Of a stretch of 64,000 nucleotides of DNA, positions 8,297-16,820 are shown piece by piece (position 1 is the first letter of the stretch; each line of letters begins with the position of its first letter). Below the pieces are notes generated by a model that searched no databases, had not been told where the DNA came from, and saw only the letters and a list, made by a program, of their open reading frames with translations. This DNA is from an uncultured Porphyromonadaceae bacterium (GTDB lineage Bacteria; Bacteroidota; Bacteroidia; Bacteroidales; Muribaculaceae), in assembly GCA_947643665.1 (NCBI GenBank), contig CANRWW010000005.1, positions 1 through 64,000 of the forward strand. The letters run 5' to 3'. Position numbers and translations under genes: made by a program.

Positions 8297-9851
8297 GACT
8301 CTTGAAATGCGCGTCACCCCGGAGGTGGCTTATGTGCCGCTGAGGCTACAGGCTGCCATATCAACCCGGTTGCAGATTGATGTGAACCACATATGCCATG
8401 TGAAAATAGTGCGTCGGAGCATAGATGCGCGTCAACGTCAGGTGATGGTAAATCTGTCACTGAAGATTTGGGTTGATGAAAATCCTTCAGAAGTGGATTG
8501 CGCACCGGTATGTCCTGTTTATCCCGATGTGTCGGACGGGCGTCAGGCTGTGGTGGTAGGAGCCGGGCCTGCCGGTCTTTTCGCGGCCTTGCGGTTGATA
8601 GAACTTGGGATGCGCCCAGTGGTACTTGAAAGGGGAAAAAGCGTGGAGGAACGCGGAAAGGATATGGCTCGCATTGCCCGGGAAAACGTAGTGGATCCAG
8701 ATAGTAATTATTGCTTTGGTGAAGGTGGTGCCGGGGCATATTCCGATGGCAAACTTTATACCCGCAGCAAAAAAAGGGGATCGGTCGAGGAGGTGTTGCG
8801 CACTCTTGTCTGCCATGGTGCTTCGGAAGATATTCTTGTTGATGCACATCCGCATATCGGCACGGACCGTTTGCCGAAGGTTATAAGCGCTCTCCGTCAT
8901 ACCATCCTCAAAAGCGGGGGAGAGGTGCGTTTTTCAACACGTGTGGACGATCTTGTCATGGAAGGCGACAATGTGAAAGGCGTTGTTACATCAGACGGCA
9001 GTATAATTTCAGGGCCGGTGATTCTTGCAACCGGTCATTCGGCACGGGACATATATGAGATGCTGCACCGCCGTGGAGTTGCCATTGAGCCGAAAGGTAT
9101 TGCCGTGGGTGTGCGTCTTGAACATCCGCAGCAGCTGATTGACCGCATCCAGTATCATAATCCGGGTGGCCGCGGTAAATATCTGCCCGCTGCCGAATAT
9201 TCCATGCTTACGCGTGTTGAAGGCCGTGGGGTGTATTCGTTCTGCATGTGTCCCGGAGGTGTGATTATTCCGGCAGCTACAGGAACCGGGCAGCTTGTGG
9301 TCAATGGCATGTCACCTGCGTCGCGTGGGGGCAAGTGGGCGAATTCCGGTATGGTGGTTGAAGTGCTTCCCGAAGATCTGGGGGAATACAGCGATGCTGG
9401 ACCCCTTATGGTGATGCGTTTCCAGGAAGATGTGGAGCGTAGTTTTTATGACGATGCCGAGGGCTCCCAGAACGCTCCGGCTCAACGTATGCGTGATTTT
9501 GTGGACGGCAAGCCGTCCGCGTCTCTTCCTGCTACGTCTTATGCTCCAGGTATCCATTCGGCGCGCATAGACAAGTTGCTGCCACCTTTTATTGCAGGAC
9601 GTCTCCAAAAGGGTTTTGCCGATTTCGGTCGCAAATCGCGTGGATTCCTCACTAATGAGGCAGTGCTGATAGGTGCCGAGACACGCACATCCTCTCCGGT
9701 GCGAATACCTCGCGATCCGGAGAATTTATGCCATGTGGCGTTGTCGGGGCTGTATCCATGCGGGGAGGGTGCCGGTTATGCCGGCGGAATAGTTTCCGCT
9801 GCTATAGACGGGCGCCGTTGTGCCGAGGCCTTGGCTGCAGCCTGTAGATGA
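8289..9851 (+). CDS. NAD(P)/FAD-dependent oxidoreductase (COG2509-like)
   Basis: 520 aa from ATG 8289, which overlaps the MATE stop; an upstream in-frame ATG at 8265 is less likely. Residues about 1-75 form a small alpha/beta domain seen in front of this FAD-protein family (YVPLRLQAAISTRL). The Rossmann nucleotide-binding motif VVVGAGPAGLFAAL follows at about 92-105, with the acidic residue in VVLERG closing the ribose-binding strand. Other family marks are CFGEGGAGAYSDGKLYTR and, near the C-terminus, GLYPCGEGAGYAGGI. Related proteins are common in Bacteroidetes and Firmicutes but their reaction is not established. Coupling to a MATE exporter is the only context clue. Confidence 0.85.
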   Translation: MIETLEMRVTPEVAYVPLRLQAAISTRLQIDVNHICHVKIVRRSIDARQRQVMVNLSLKIWVDENPSEVDCAPVCPVYPDVSDGRQAVVVGAGPAGLFAALRLIELGMRPVVLERGKSVEERGKDMARIARENVVDPDSNYCFGEGGAGAYSDGKLYTRSKKRGSVEEVLRTLVCHGASEDILVDAHPHIGTDRLPKVISALRHTILKSGGEVRFSTRVDDLVMEGDNVKGVVTSDGSIISGPVILATGHSARDIYEMLHRRGVAIEPKGIAVGVRLEHPQQLIDRIQYHNPGGRGKYLPAAEYSMLTRVEGRGVYSFCMCPGGVIIPAATGTGQLVVNGMSPASRGGKWANSGMVVEVLPEDLGEYSDAGPLMVMRFQEDVERSFYDDAEGSQNAPAQRMRDFVDGKPSASLPATSYAPGIHSARIDKLLPPFIAGRLQKGFADFGRKSRGFLTNEAVLIGAETRTSSPVRIPRDPENLCHVALSGLYPCGEGAGYAGGIVSAAIDGRRCAEALAAACR

Positions 9852-9881
9852 CCGTTTGCTGTGCGTGTATGGTGGTCTTTG

Positions 9882-10337
9882 TCAGAGTTCGTCTTCCTCA
9901 CCCTCGTCATCGCTGTCAGATGCCTGTGCTATGGCGAGCATGGAGCGGTATTCATCCCACTGTGGATCCTCCTCTGCGGAGAATGAGAGGGGGAGTTCGG
10001 GGAAGACGGCGAGTGTCTCGTTGAATTTTCTCTGGAATATATGTAGGCTCAGTGTATAAAACACTAAATCACGGGCACCTTCACCGGTGTAAACGCCGGT
10101 GAGCACTGCTATAGGGTCTTTTTTGAACGTGGCTTCCAAGGCTTCCTGGACTTTTTCCATAAGTTCGGAGGTAGCCTCGTCTGGCATACCGCCTGCTGCG
10201 GGCGTGTAGCTCCATGTAGCTTCCACGCGGTAGCGGAAGCGTTGATTGGATATAAATTTCTCAACGTCAGTTCTTACGGTACCCATTACAAGGTTGCCGG
10301 ATTCCGCACTTTCAAGCGGTGTAGTCAGCCATGCCAT
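9882..10337 (-). CDS. DUF695-family protein
   Basis: 151 aa, no signal peptide or membrane segment, so cytoplasmic. The pattern W-Y with GMPDEATSELMEKV, then VLTGVYTGEGARDLVFYT, resembles DUF695 proteins, whose function is unknown. The C-terminus is strongly acidic (DSDDEGEEDEL). The gene faces the FAD oxidoreductase tail to tail with 30 nt between stops, and has its own promoter, so it is probably a single-gene transcript. Confidence 0.7.
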   Translation of the reverse strand: MAWLTTPLESAESGNLVMGTVRTDVEKFISNQRFRYRVEATWSYTPAAGGMPDEATSELMEKVQEALEATFKKDPIAVLTGVYTGEGARDLVFYTLSLHIFQRKFNETLAVFPELPLSFSAEEDPQWDEYRSMLAIAQASDSDDEGEEDEL

Positions 10338-10361
10338 ATTTCATCAATCGTATTGTTTCCC

Positions 10362-10369
10362 CAAAGTTA
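10362..10369 (-). promoter_or_regulatory. -7 element of the DUF695 gene
   Basis: Minus-strand TAACTTTG matches TAnnTTTG. Predicted transcription start near 10355, giving a short leader of about 18 nt before ATG 10337. Confidence 0.6.
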
Positions 10370-10495
10370 CGACTTTTCTTTCATTCGCATGCCATTACGC
10401 GGCAACCATTGGTCTGTACGTATGTCTGCAATGGCGAAATGCGGGTTCAACATGCAAGTTTTTGATGTGGCTTACTGACTTTTGGGTGGGAAAAT

Positions 10496-10526
10496 TTTGG
10501 TGTCAGACAGATTATTGCTAAATTTG
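10496..10526 (+). promoter_or_regulatory. Bacteroidetes-type promoter of the DUF3127 gene
   Basis: TTTG ending at 10499, a 19-nt spacer, and TAAATTTG at 10519-10526: one of the best matches to consensus in the window. The leader is about 25 nt and A-rich. Confidence 0.8.
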
Positions 10527-10557
10527 TATTCCCAAATACGAAAGAAAGAAAACGATA

Positions 10558-10947
10558 ATGGAAATCACCGGAAAGATAATACTGGCTCTCCCTGAGATGT
10601 CAGGCACATCCAAGGCGGGAAATGCCTGGAAAAAACGTGAATATGTACTTGAAACTCAAGAAACTTACCCGAAAAAGGTGCATTTTGACTTTTTCGGAGA
10701 ACGTGCCGACCAGTTTCCTCTTAATGTGGGCGACGTTATTAAATTGAGTTTCGACATAGAGAGCCGCGAATTCAACGGCCGCTGGTACACAAGTATCCGC
10801 GGATGGAAGTCGGAGCCCGCTGCTGCCGGCATGCCAGCTGATATGCACTCTGCCGCTGCTTTCCCCACTCCTATGGCCGCTCCCGCAGCCCCTGCCGCTT
10901 TCCCAGGTGTTACGGAGCCAGCTGCTACCGACGACCTCCCGTTTTAA
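10558..10947 (+). CDS. DUF3127 protein, SSB-like OB fold with acidic tail
   Basis: 129 aa, cytoplasmic. Residues 1-85 match the DUF3127 family (WKKREYVLETQETYPKKV, FDFFGERADQFPLNVGDVI), whose beta-rich pattern resembles the OB fold of single-stranded DNA-binding proteins. A flexible Ala/Pro-rich linker of about 35 residues follows, and the protein ends TDDLPF. That architecture (OB-like core, low-complexity linker, acidic-hydrophobic tip) copies bacterial SSB, whose DDDIPF tip docks repair and replication enzymes. The DNA-binding role is inferred, not shown. The gene stands alone between its own promoter and a terminator. Confidence 0.75.
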   Translation: MEITGKIILALPEMSGTSKAGNAWKKREYVLETQETYPKKVHFDFFGERADQFPLNVGDVIKLSFDIESREFNGRWYTSIRGWKSEPAAAGMPADMHSAAAFPTPMAAPAAPAAFPGVTEPAATDDLPF

Positions 10948-10998
10948 CCCGCCAATAAATTATTGTCCTCCACGGAGGTGAATTATTAAACATATGTA

Positions 10999-11030
10999 AA
11001 AACCGGATACCATGTGGTTTCCGGTTTTTT
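10999..11030 (+). terminator. Terminator between the DUF3127 gene and lepA
   Basis: 9-bp stem AAAACCGGA (10999-11007) with TCCGGTTTT (11020-11028), an inner ACC/GGT extension, and T-run to 11031. The lepA -7 element begins 3 nt later. Confidence 0.8.
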
Positions 11031-11033
11031 TCG

Positions 11034-11041
11034 TAACTTTG
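11034..11041 (+). promoter_or_regulatory. -7 element of lepA
   Basis: TAACTTTG, consensus TAnnTTTG, directly after the upstream terminator. About 60 nt leader to ATG 11109. No clear TTG box upstream. Confidence 0.6.
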
Positions 11042-11108
11042 CATTGCTGAAATGGCACCGATTCATATCGGACAGTTGTTTTATAAGTAAATTTAGAGAA
11101 TCCCCTGA

Positions 11109-12893
11109 ATGAAAAATATAAGGAATTTCTGCATCATAGCACATATTGACCATGGTAAAAGTACCCTTGCCGACCGTCTGCTTGAATATACCAAGACTGT
11201 CGCCGGCAAGGATCTGCAGGCGCAAGTGCTTGACGACATGGATCTGGAGCGTGAGCGAGGCATCACCATCAAGAGCCATGCCATACAGATGGATTACGCG
11301 CTTGGCGGTGAGCGGTATGTTCTCAATCTTATTGATACTCCGGGGCATGTGGATTTCTCATATGAAGTATCGCGCTCGATTGCCGCATGTGAAGGCGCAC
11401 TGCTTATAGTTGATGCCACACAGGGCATCCAGGCACAGACCATTTCCAACTTATATATGGCTATAGACTCAGACCTTGAGATAATTCCGGTCATAAATAA
11501 GGTGGATCTGGAAAGTGCCAAGCCCGATGAGGTGGAGGACCAGATTGTGGATCTTCTCGGTTGTCGCCGTGATGAGATAATCCGCGCTTCCGGCAAGACT
11601 GGTGAGGGTGTGGAAGAAATACTTAGAGCCATTATAGAGCGTGTGCCTTCTCCCAAGGGAGATCCGGAAGCTCCTTTGCAGGCGCTTATTTTTGACTCGG
11701 TATTCAATCCGTTCCGTGGTATAATAGCGTATTTCAAAATTTTAAACGGAACTATCCGTAAAGACGATTTTGTGAAATTCGTTTCTACTGGAAAAGAATA
11801 CCATGCTGATGAAATAGGGGTTTTGAAACTTGAAATGATGCCGCGTGAGGAGTTGTCGGCAGGCAATGTGGGGTATATAATTTCCGGTATCAAGACTTCC
11901 AAGGAGGTAAAGGTTGGAGACACAATAACCCATGTGAGCCGTTCGGCTCCTGCCATAGCAGGTTTTGAGGAGGTGAAACCCATGGTGTTTGCCGGAGTTT
12001 ATCCCATAGAGGCTGAGGACTTTGAGAATCTCCGTTCATCGCTTGAGAAACTACAGTTGAATGATGCTTCACTTACCTTTCAGCCGGAGTCGTCAATGGC
12101 GCTTGGTTTCGGTTTCCGTTGTGGGTTCCTAGGCTTGTTGCACATGGAGATAATACAGGAGCGTCTTAGCAGGGAGTTCAATATGGAAGTCATAACCACG
12201 GTACCTAATGTGTCATACAAGGTATACGACAAGAAAGGGGGAGTGGCAGAAGTCCATAATCCGTCAGGCCTTCCGGAAGTAACCCTGATAGACCATATTG
12301 AGGAACCTTACATAAGATCCTCAATAATCACTACAACCGATTTTATAGGTCCTATAATGACGTTGTGCCTCGGCAAGCGTGGTGAACTTATAAAACAGGA
12401 ATTCATTTCCGGCAATCGTGTGGAACTTACGTTTGATATTCCCCTTGGTGAGATTGTGATAGATTTCTATGACAAACTTAAATCAATTTCCAAAGGGTAT
12501 GCCTCGTTTGATTACCATCTGCATGATTTCCGGGACTCCAAGTTGGTGAAGTTGGACATGCTTCTTAACGGAGAGAGTGTAGATGCGTTGTCAACCTTGA
12601 CCCATGCGGACAATGCAGTTGCCTTTGGAAGAAAAATGTGTGAGAAATTAAAGGAACTTATCCCGCGTCATCAGTTTGACATTGCTGTGCAGGCGGCTAT
12701 AGGAGCAAAGATCATAGCCCGTGAAACTATAAAGGCCGTGCGTAAGGATGTCACAGCGAAATGTTATGGCGGTGACGTTTCCCGAAAGCGCAAGCTACTT
12801 GAAAAGCAGAAGGCCGGCAAGAAACGCATGAAGCAGATCGGTTCGGTGCAGGTGCCGCAGAAGGCATTCCTTGCCGTGCTTAAACTGGATTGA
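11109..12893 (+). CDS. lepA: Elongation factor 4 (LepA), ribosome back-translocating GTPase
   Basis: 594 aa, the usual LepA length of about 600. G1 is AHIDHGKST, the switch region includes [11 protein letters not shown]3 is DTPGHVDF, and G4 is NKVD. EF-Tu domain 2, EF-G-like domains III and V and the LepA-specific C-terminal domain ([17 protein letters not shown]) follow. LepA is a cytoplasmic ribosome-associated GTPase that remodels stalled or mispositioned ribosomes and aids initiation and assembly. In many bacteria it is paired with lepB; here it stands alone with its own promoter. Confidence 0.97.
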   Translation: MKNIRNFCIIAHIDHGKSTLADRLLEYTKTVAGKDLQAQVLDDMDLERERGITIKSHAIQMDYALGGERYVLNLIDTPGHVDFSYEVSRSIAACEGALLIVDATQGIQAQTISNLYMAIDSDLEIIPVINKVDLESAKPDEVEDQIVDLLGCRRDEIIRASGKTGEGVEEILRAIIERVPSPKGDPEAPLQALIFDSVFNPFRGIIAYFKILNGTIRKDDFVKFVSTGKEYHADEIGVLKLEMMPREELSAGNVGYIISGIKTSKEVKVGDTITHVSRSAPAIAGFEEVKPMVFAGVYPIEAEDFENLRSSLEKLQLNDASLTFQPESSMALGFGFRCGFLGLLHMEIIQERLSREFNMEVITTVPNVSYKVYDKKGGVAEVHNPSGLPEVTLIDHIEEPYIRSSIITTTDFIGPIMTLCLGKRGELIKQEFISGNRVELTFDIPLGEIVIDFYDKLKSISKGYASFDYHLHDFRDSKLVKLDMLLNGESVDALSTLTHADNAVAFGRKMCEKLKELIPRHQFDIAVQAAIGAKIIARETIKAVRKDVTAKCYGGDVSRKRKLLEKQKAGKKRMKQIGSVQVPQKAFLAVLKLD

Positions 12894-12968
12894 TACAATT
12901 GATAGCGTTGCTGCCACAGCAGGAATTTACACCTGTTTTATCGGGTTAAGTAAAGTTTGCAAATCTTA

Positions 12969-13000
12969 TTTGCTGAGCATAAAAGATTATCGTATATTTG
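12969..13000 (+). promoter_or_regulatory. Bacteroidetes-type promoter of the TPR-protein gene
   Basis: TTTG at 12969-12972, a 20-nt spacer and TATATTTG at 12993-13000. The leader to ATG 13051 is about 45 nt. Confidence 0.75.
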
Positions 13001-13050
13001 TGTGCTGAACAGGTGCTTGTGATCAAGTTGCTGTTCAGCATATTGTTATT

Positions 13051-15105
13051 ATGAAGAAATTCAGCCGGTTAAAAAATACATACTGTTTTTGCTTACTTGT
13101 TGCCTGGCTTTTGATGCCGTTGCGCGGAACTGCACAGATCAATGCAGAGCAAGTGCTTCGTGTAGGGCAAAATTCCCTTTATTTCGAGGATTACATGCTA
13201 GCTATACAGTATTTCAATCAAGCAATAAATGCGAAGCCATATCTTGCCCAGCCATATTTTTTCCGGGCTATTGCCAAATTGAATCTTGATGACTTCCTCG
13301 GGGCAGAGGAGGATGCCACGGCTGCCATAGACCGCAACCCGTTTATCGCCGATGCTTATGAAGTGAGAGGTGTCGCAAGACAGAACCGGGGGCGATTCGC
13401 CGAAGCTGTCAGCGATTATGACAGTGCCCTCCGACTTGTGGCTAAAAGCCGTGGACTGCTGTTCAACAAGGCTTTGGCCCAACAGGAACTTAATTGGACG
13501 GACAGTGCCATGGTTTCATTCAACCATCTCCTTGAGGAATTTCCAAACTTTGAAAACGGATACATAGGGCGTGCACGTCTTTATCTACAGCAAGGAGACA
13601 CTGTGGCTGCCCGTGCCGACATAGACCGCGCACTGGAACTTAACAAGAACTTGGCGAACGGATATCTGTTACGTGCCGATATTGCAATCAATTCAGCCAG
13701 GGATTTTGAAAGTGCGTTTAACGACATGAACGAAGCTATACGTCTGCAACCGCGTGAGCCTGGGCTTTATATAAACAGGGCTTTTATGCGATACAATCTT
13801 GATGACTATAACGGAGCCATGGAAGATTACGACTATGCCTTGAAACTTGATCCTCTTAATGTCGCGGCGATTTTTAACCGGGGCCTGCTGAGAATGGAGG
13901 TCAGAGACAATGATAACGCCATAAAGGATTTCACACGTGCGCTTCAGCTTGATCCCGAGGATTACCGGTCGCTTTATAACCGTGCATACCTGTATTCCGA
14001 AAAACATGACATTACATCAGCCATGGCCGATGTAAACAGGCTGCTACAAGCGTTTCCGGATCTTCCTGAGGCTTATTACATGCGCAGCAATCTGCAACGC
14101 ATGGCCGGAAACATGGCGGTTGCCGAAAAGGATTACAACCGGGCGCTTGCATTGTCGAAAAAACTACCATCCGGAGGTGATATGGGTAACGCCCTTGTAT
14201 CCGGAGGCAAACCGGTATCGGGTTCCGGACAGCCCTCTGGTGCTGACGAAAAACGGGAAAATCAGGTAGCGGAGCAGAAATTGACTCCGGAGGCGGTAGC
14301 TCGCAGATTTACCGCCTTGCGCACGGTGGATAGCCCTATTGATGTTGAGGAAGAGTTCAATAACAAAAACATACGCGGGCGTGTGCAGGAGCGTTCAAAG
14401 CGTGTTGAATTAGAGCCGTTGTTCGCTCTAAGTTATTATACCTCGCCTACGGAATTACGTCCGTCGGCATATTATCTCAAAGAGATAGATGATGTGAACT
14501 CTACGCGCATGCTGCGTTTTTTGGTACAGCTGACCAATATAGACGTGGCTCCGTCAGATGAGGCAGATATAAACCGCCATTTTCGTTCGATAGAGTATTA
14601 TAACTCATATCTTGCCACCCATGATCCGCGTGCCATAGATTATTTCGGACGTGCCATGGATTTTGTGGCACTCCGCAACTATACTTCCGCTATTGAAGAC
14701 CTCAACCGTGCCTTACAGCTTACGCCGGATTTCGCTCTAGGATATTTTGAGCGTGGAGTGGCACGCTACAAGTCGCTCATGGCTGGTAACGGTGGGGTTA
14801 CGGACCGGCAGATGGACATACGCGCCGTAATTTCCGATTTAGATAAGGCGATTGAGCTGTCACCGCGAATGGCTTTCGCATATTATAACAAGGGGAATGT
14901 GCTGGCTGAACTGGGCGATTTTACCTCCGCACTAATGGCATACAACAAAGCCATAGAAATAAAAGCTGATTTCGGTGAAGCATATTACAACCGTGGATAT
15001 GTATATTTACAGCTTGGAGATCATGAAAAAGGTGTATCGAATTTATCCAAGGCTGGAGAACTGGGAGTGGTACCTTCATACAATTTGATTAAACGCATGC
15101 ATTGA
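13051..15105 (+). CDS. Secreted/periplasmic tetratricopeptide-repeat protein
   Basis: 684 aa with a signal peptide (hydrophobic core CFCLLVAWLLM, cleavage near GTAQ). Residues about 35-370 hold roughly ten consecutive TPR units; typical helices read AYEVRGVARQNRGRFAEAV and LYNRAYLYSEKHDIT. A Gly/Ser-rich linker (about 375-405) leads to a non-TPR region of about 130 residues, and three or four further TPRs close the protein (about 525-680, for example YYNKGNVLAELGDFTSALM). TPR arrays are protein-interaction scaffolds, so this is probably an envelope scaffold. The partner is not evident from the neighbours (lepA before, DUF4301 after). Confidence 0.85.
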   Translation: MKKFSRLKNTYCFCLLVAWLLMPLRGTAQINAEQVLRVGQNSLYFEDYMLAIQYFNQAINAKPYLAQPYFFRAIAKLNLDDFLGAEEDATAAIDRNPFIADAYEVRGVARQNRGRFAEAVSDYDSALRLVAKSRGLLFNKALAQQELNWTDSAMVSFNHLLEEFPNFENGYIGRARLYLQQGDTVAARADIDRALELNKNLANGYLLRADIAINSARDFESAFNDMNEAIRLQPREPGLYINRAFMRYNLDDYNGAMEDYDYALKLDPLNVAAIFNRGLLRMEVRDNDNAIKDFTRALQLDPEDYRSLYNRAYLYSEKHDITSAMADVNRLLQAFPDLPEAYYMRSNLQRMAGNMAVAEKDYNRALALSKKLPSGGDMGNALVSGGKPVSGSGQPSGADEKRENQVAEQKLTPEAVARRFTALRTVDSPIDVEEEFNNKNIRGRVQERSKRVELEPLFALSYYTSPTELRPSAYYLKEIDDVNSTRMLRFLVQLTNIDVAPSDEADINRHFRSIEYYNSYLATHDPRAIDYFGRAMDFVALRNYTSAIEDLNRALQLTPDFALGYFERGVARYKSLMAGNGGVTDRQMDIRAVISDLDKAIELSPRMAFAYYNKGNVLAELGDFTSALMAYNKAIEIKADFGEAYYNRGYVYLQLGDHEKGVSNLSKAGELGVVPSYNLIKRMH

Positions 15106-15174
15106 CATATAATGCCTGTCGTTATTTAAGAAACGCAACAATCAAACGATATAATTACCCTAACATTTACAATA

Positions 15175-16698
15175 ATGTTGACAGATTCAGACATGAAGAA
15201 TTTGGCTGCACGTGGCATATCAAGCGGGCAGCTACAAGCGCAGGTAGAGCGTTTTGTCACAGGTTTCCCATATCTTAAGATATATGATTCAGCGCGTCCA
15301 GGAGAGGGGATAACGGTGCTTGACGATGCCCGTCAGGGGCAGGCTGTGGAACGGTGGGACGGTTATCTTGCCGATGGAGGAAAGGTTACGAAGTTTGTAC
15401 CGGCCTCCGGAGCGGCGTCCCGCATGTTCAAGGCTTTGTTCGCATTTGTGGATGGCGACTGTGAGCATCCTGAGGAGGGTTCAGACGTGCAGAAACTGCT
15501 TGCTGGCATACATGATGTGGCTTTCTGTGGAGAACTTGATAACCTGCTCCTTGGTAAATATTCCAAGGGTGTGGACGCATTGCTTTCAGAAGGACGTGAG
15601 AAAGATGTTATTGCCGCCATAATCAAGCCTGATGGCATGAATTACGGCAATCTTCCCAAAGGTTTGCTTACTTTCCACCATGCGGCCGACGGCACACGCA
15701 CTCCGGTGGAGGAGCAGCTCATGGAGGGAGCGCAGTCTGCACGTCAGTCAGACGGTACCGTGAACATGCATCTCACAGTATCCGGTGCACACCGTGATGC
15801 TTTTGCCAAAAAGATTGCGGAGGTAACTCCTGCCATTGAGAAGAAAATGAATGTGAAAATCAATGTAGGCATGTCTGAACAGAAAGCATCTACTGATACC
15901 GTTGCTGTAAACGAGGACAATACGCTCTTCCGCGAGAATGGCGAGATTGTATTTCGTCCGGGTGGCCATGGGGCGCTCATACAGAATCTCAACGATATTG
16001 ATTCGGAAGTAGTGTTCATAAAGAACATTGACAATGTTGTGCCTGACAAACTACGTGGCGACACACTCAGATACAAGAAAGTGATAGCCGGTTATCTTAT
16101 GGAACTGCATGATAAGATACTTAGTTATATCAGGATGATAGATAGCCGCACTTATGATGAGAGACAGCTTGAGGAGGTGTGTGCTTTTATGCGGACGGCA
16201 TTCAGCTTCGATGCTCCGGAACTCACGTCCCTACACGGTGAAGATCTGGCTACGTACCTACGTGCCAAGATGGATCGTCCTTTGCGTGTCTGCGGAATGG
16301 TGAGAAATGAAGGCGAACCTGGAGGCGGTCCTTATATAACTTATAACACCGATGGTTCGCGCTCGCTACAGATACTCGAAAGTACACAGATTGATTTAAG
16401 TCAGGAAGCTAACCGTGAAATGATGGCAAAGGCCACACATTTCAACCCGGTGGATCTGGTATGTTATGTGCGCGATGCCGAGGGACGCAAATTTGACCTT
16501 ACACGTTATGTGGATCCCCAGACCGGTTTCATATCATCCAAATCGCTACATGGCCGTAATCTGAAGGCTCTTGAACTTCCGGGACTGTGGAACGGTGCCA
16601 TGAGCGACTGGAACACGGCATTTGTGGAGGTGCCTGTAACCACTTTCAATCCGGTAAAGACCGTCAACGATCTGCTCCGGCCGCAACATCAGGGATAA
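15175..16698 (+). CDS. DUF4301-family protein
   Basis: 507 aa, no signal peptide or membrane segment. The N-terminus (LTDSDMKNLAARGIS, then VERFVTGFPYLKI) and the motif KFVPASGAASRMFKAL are those I associate with the Bacteroidetes DUF4301 family. The PASGAASRM segment, followed by LPKGLLTFH and a later FRPGGHGALIQNLNDID, resembles the sugar-nucleotide pyrophosphorylase pattern, so a nucleotidyltransferase-like fold is possible; that is inference. Cytoplasmic. It follows the TPR gene by 69 nt with no promoter I can recognise, so the two may be cotranscribed. Confidence 0.7.
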   Translation: MLTDSDMKNLAARGISSGQLQAQVERFVTGFPYLKIYDSARPGEGITVLDDARQGQAVERWDGYLADGGKVTKFVPASGAASRMFKALFAFVDGDCEHPEEGSDVQKLLAGIHDVAFCGELDNLLLGKYSKGVDALLSEGREKDVIAAIIKPDGMNYGNLPKGLLTFHHAADGTRTPVEEQLMEGAQSARQSDGTVNMHLTVSGAHRDAFAKKIAEVTPAIEKKMNVKINVGMSEQKASTDTVAVNEDNTLFRENGEIVFRPGGHGALIQNLNDIDSEVVFIKNIDNVVPDKLRGDTLRYKKVIAGYLMELHDKILSYIRMIDSRTYDERQLEEVCAFMRTAFSFDAPELTSLHGEDLATYLRAKMDRPLRVCGMVRNEGEPGGGPYITYNTDGSRSLQILESTQIDLSQEANREMMAKATHFNPVDLVCYVRDAEGRKFDLTRYVDPQTGFISSKSLHGRNLKALELPGLWNGAMSDWNTAFVEVPVTTFNPVKTVNDLLRPQHQG

Positions 16699-16753
16699 TC
16701 CATATATTGCAGAATTGGTTTTGCCGTGGTGACAAGAATGATGGAACAGATTG

Positions 16754-16786
16754 TTGCCACGGTAATTTTTTTCAATTATATGTTTG
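16754..16786 (+). promoter_or_regulatory. Promoter of the Y-family polymerase gene
   Basis: TTG at 16754-16756, a 22-nt spacer and TATGTTTG at 16779-16786. Because it lies inside the upstream extension of the polymerase reading frame, it supports the ATG at 16821 as the start. I saw no LexA-like operator that I could assign with confidence. Confidence 0.6.
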
Positions 16787-16820
16787 TGTAGCCTGCGAAA
16801 GGGCACTCAAGGGATTTGCC

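Noticed and set aside
15102..15113. TTGACA directly followed by TATAAT after the TPR gene
   Set aside because: The two sigma-70-like hexamers abut with no spacer, overlap the stop codon and do not match the Bacteroidetes promoter form; chance.
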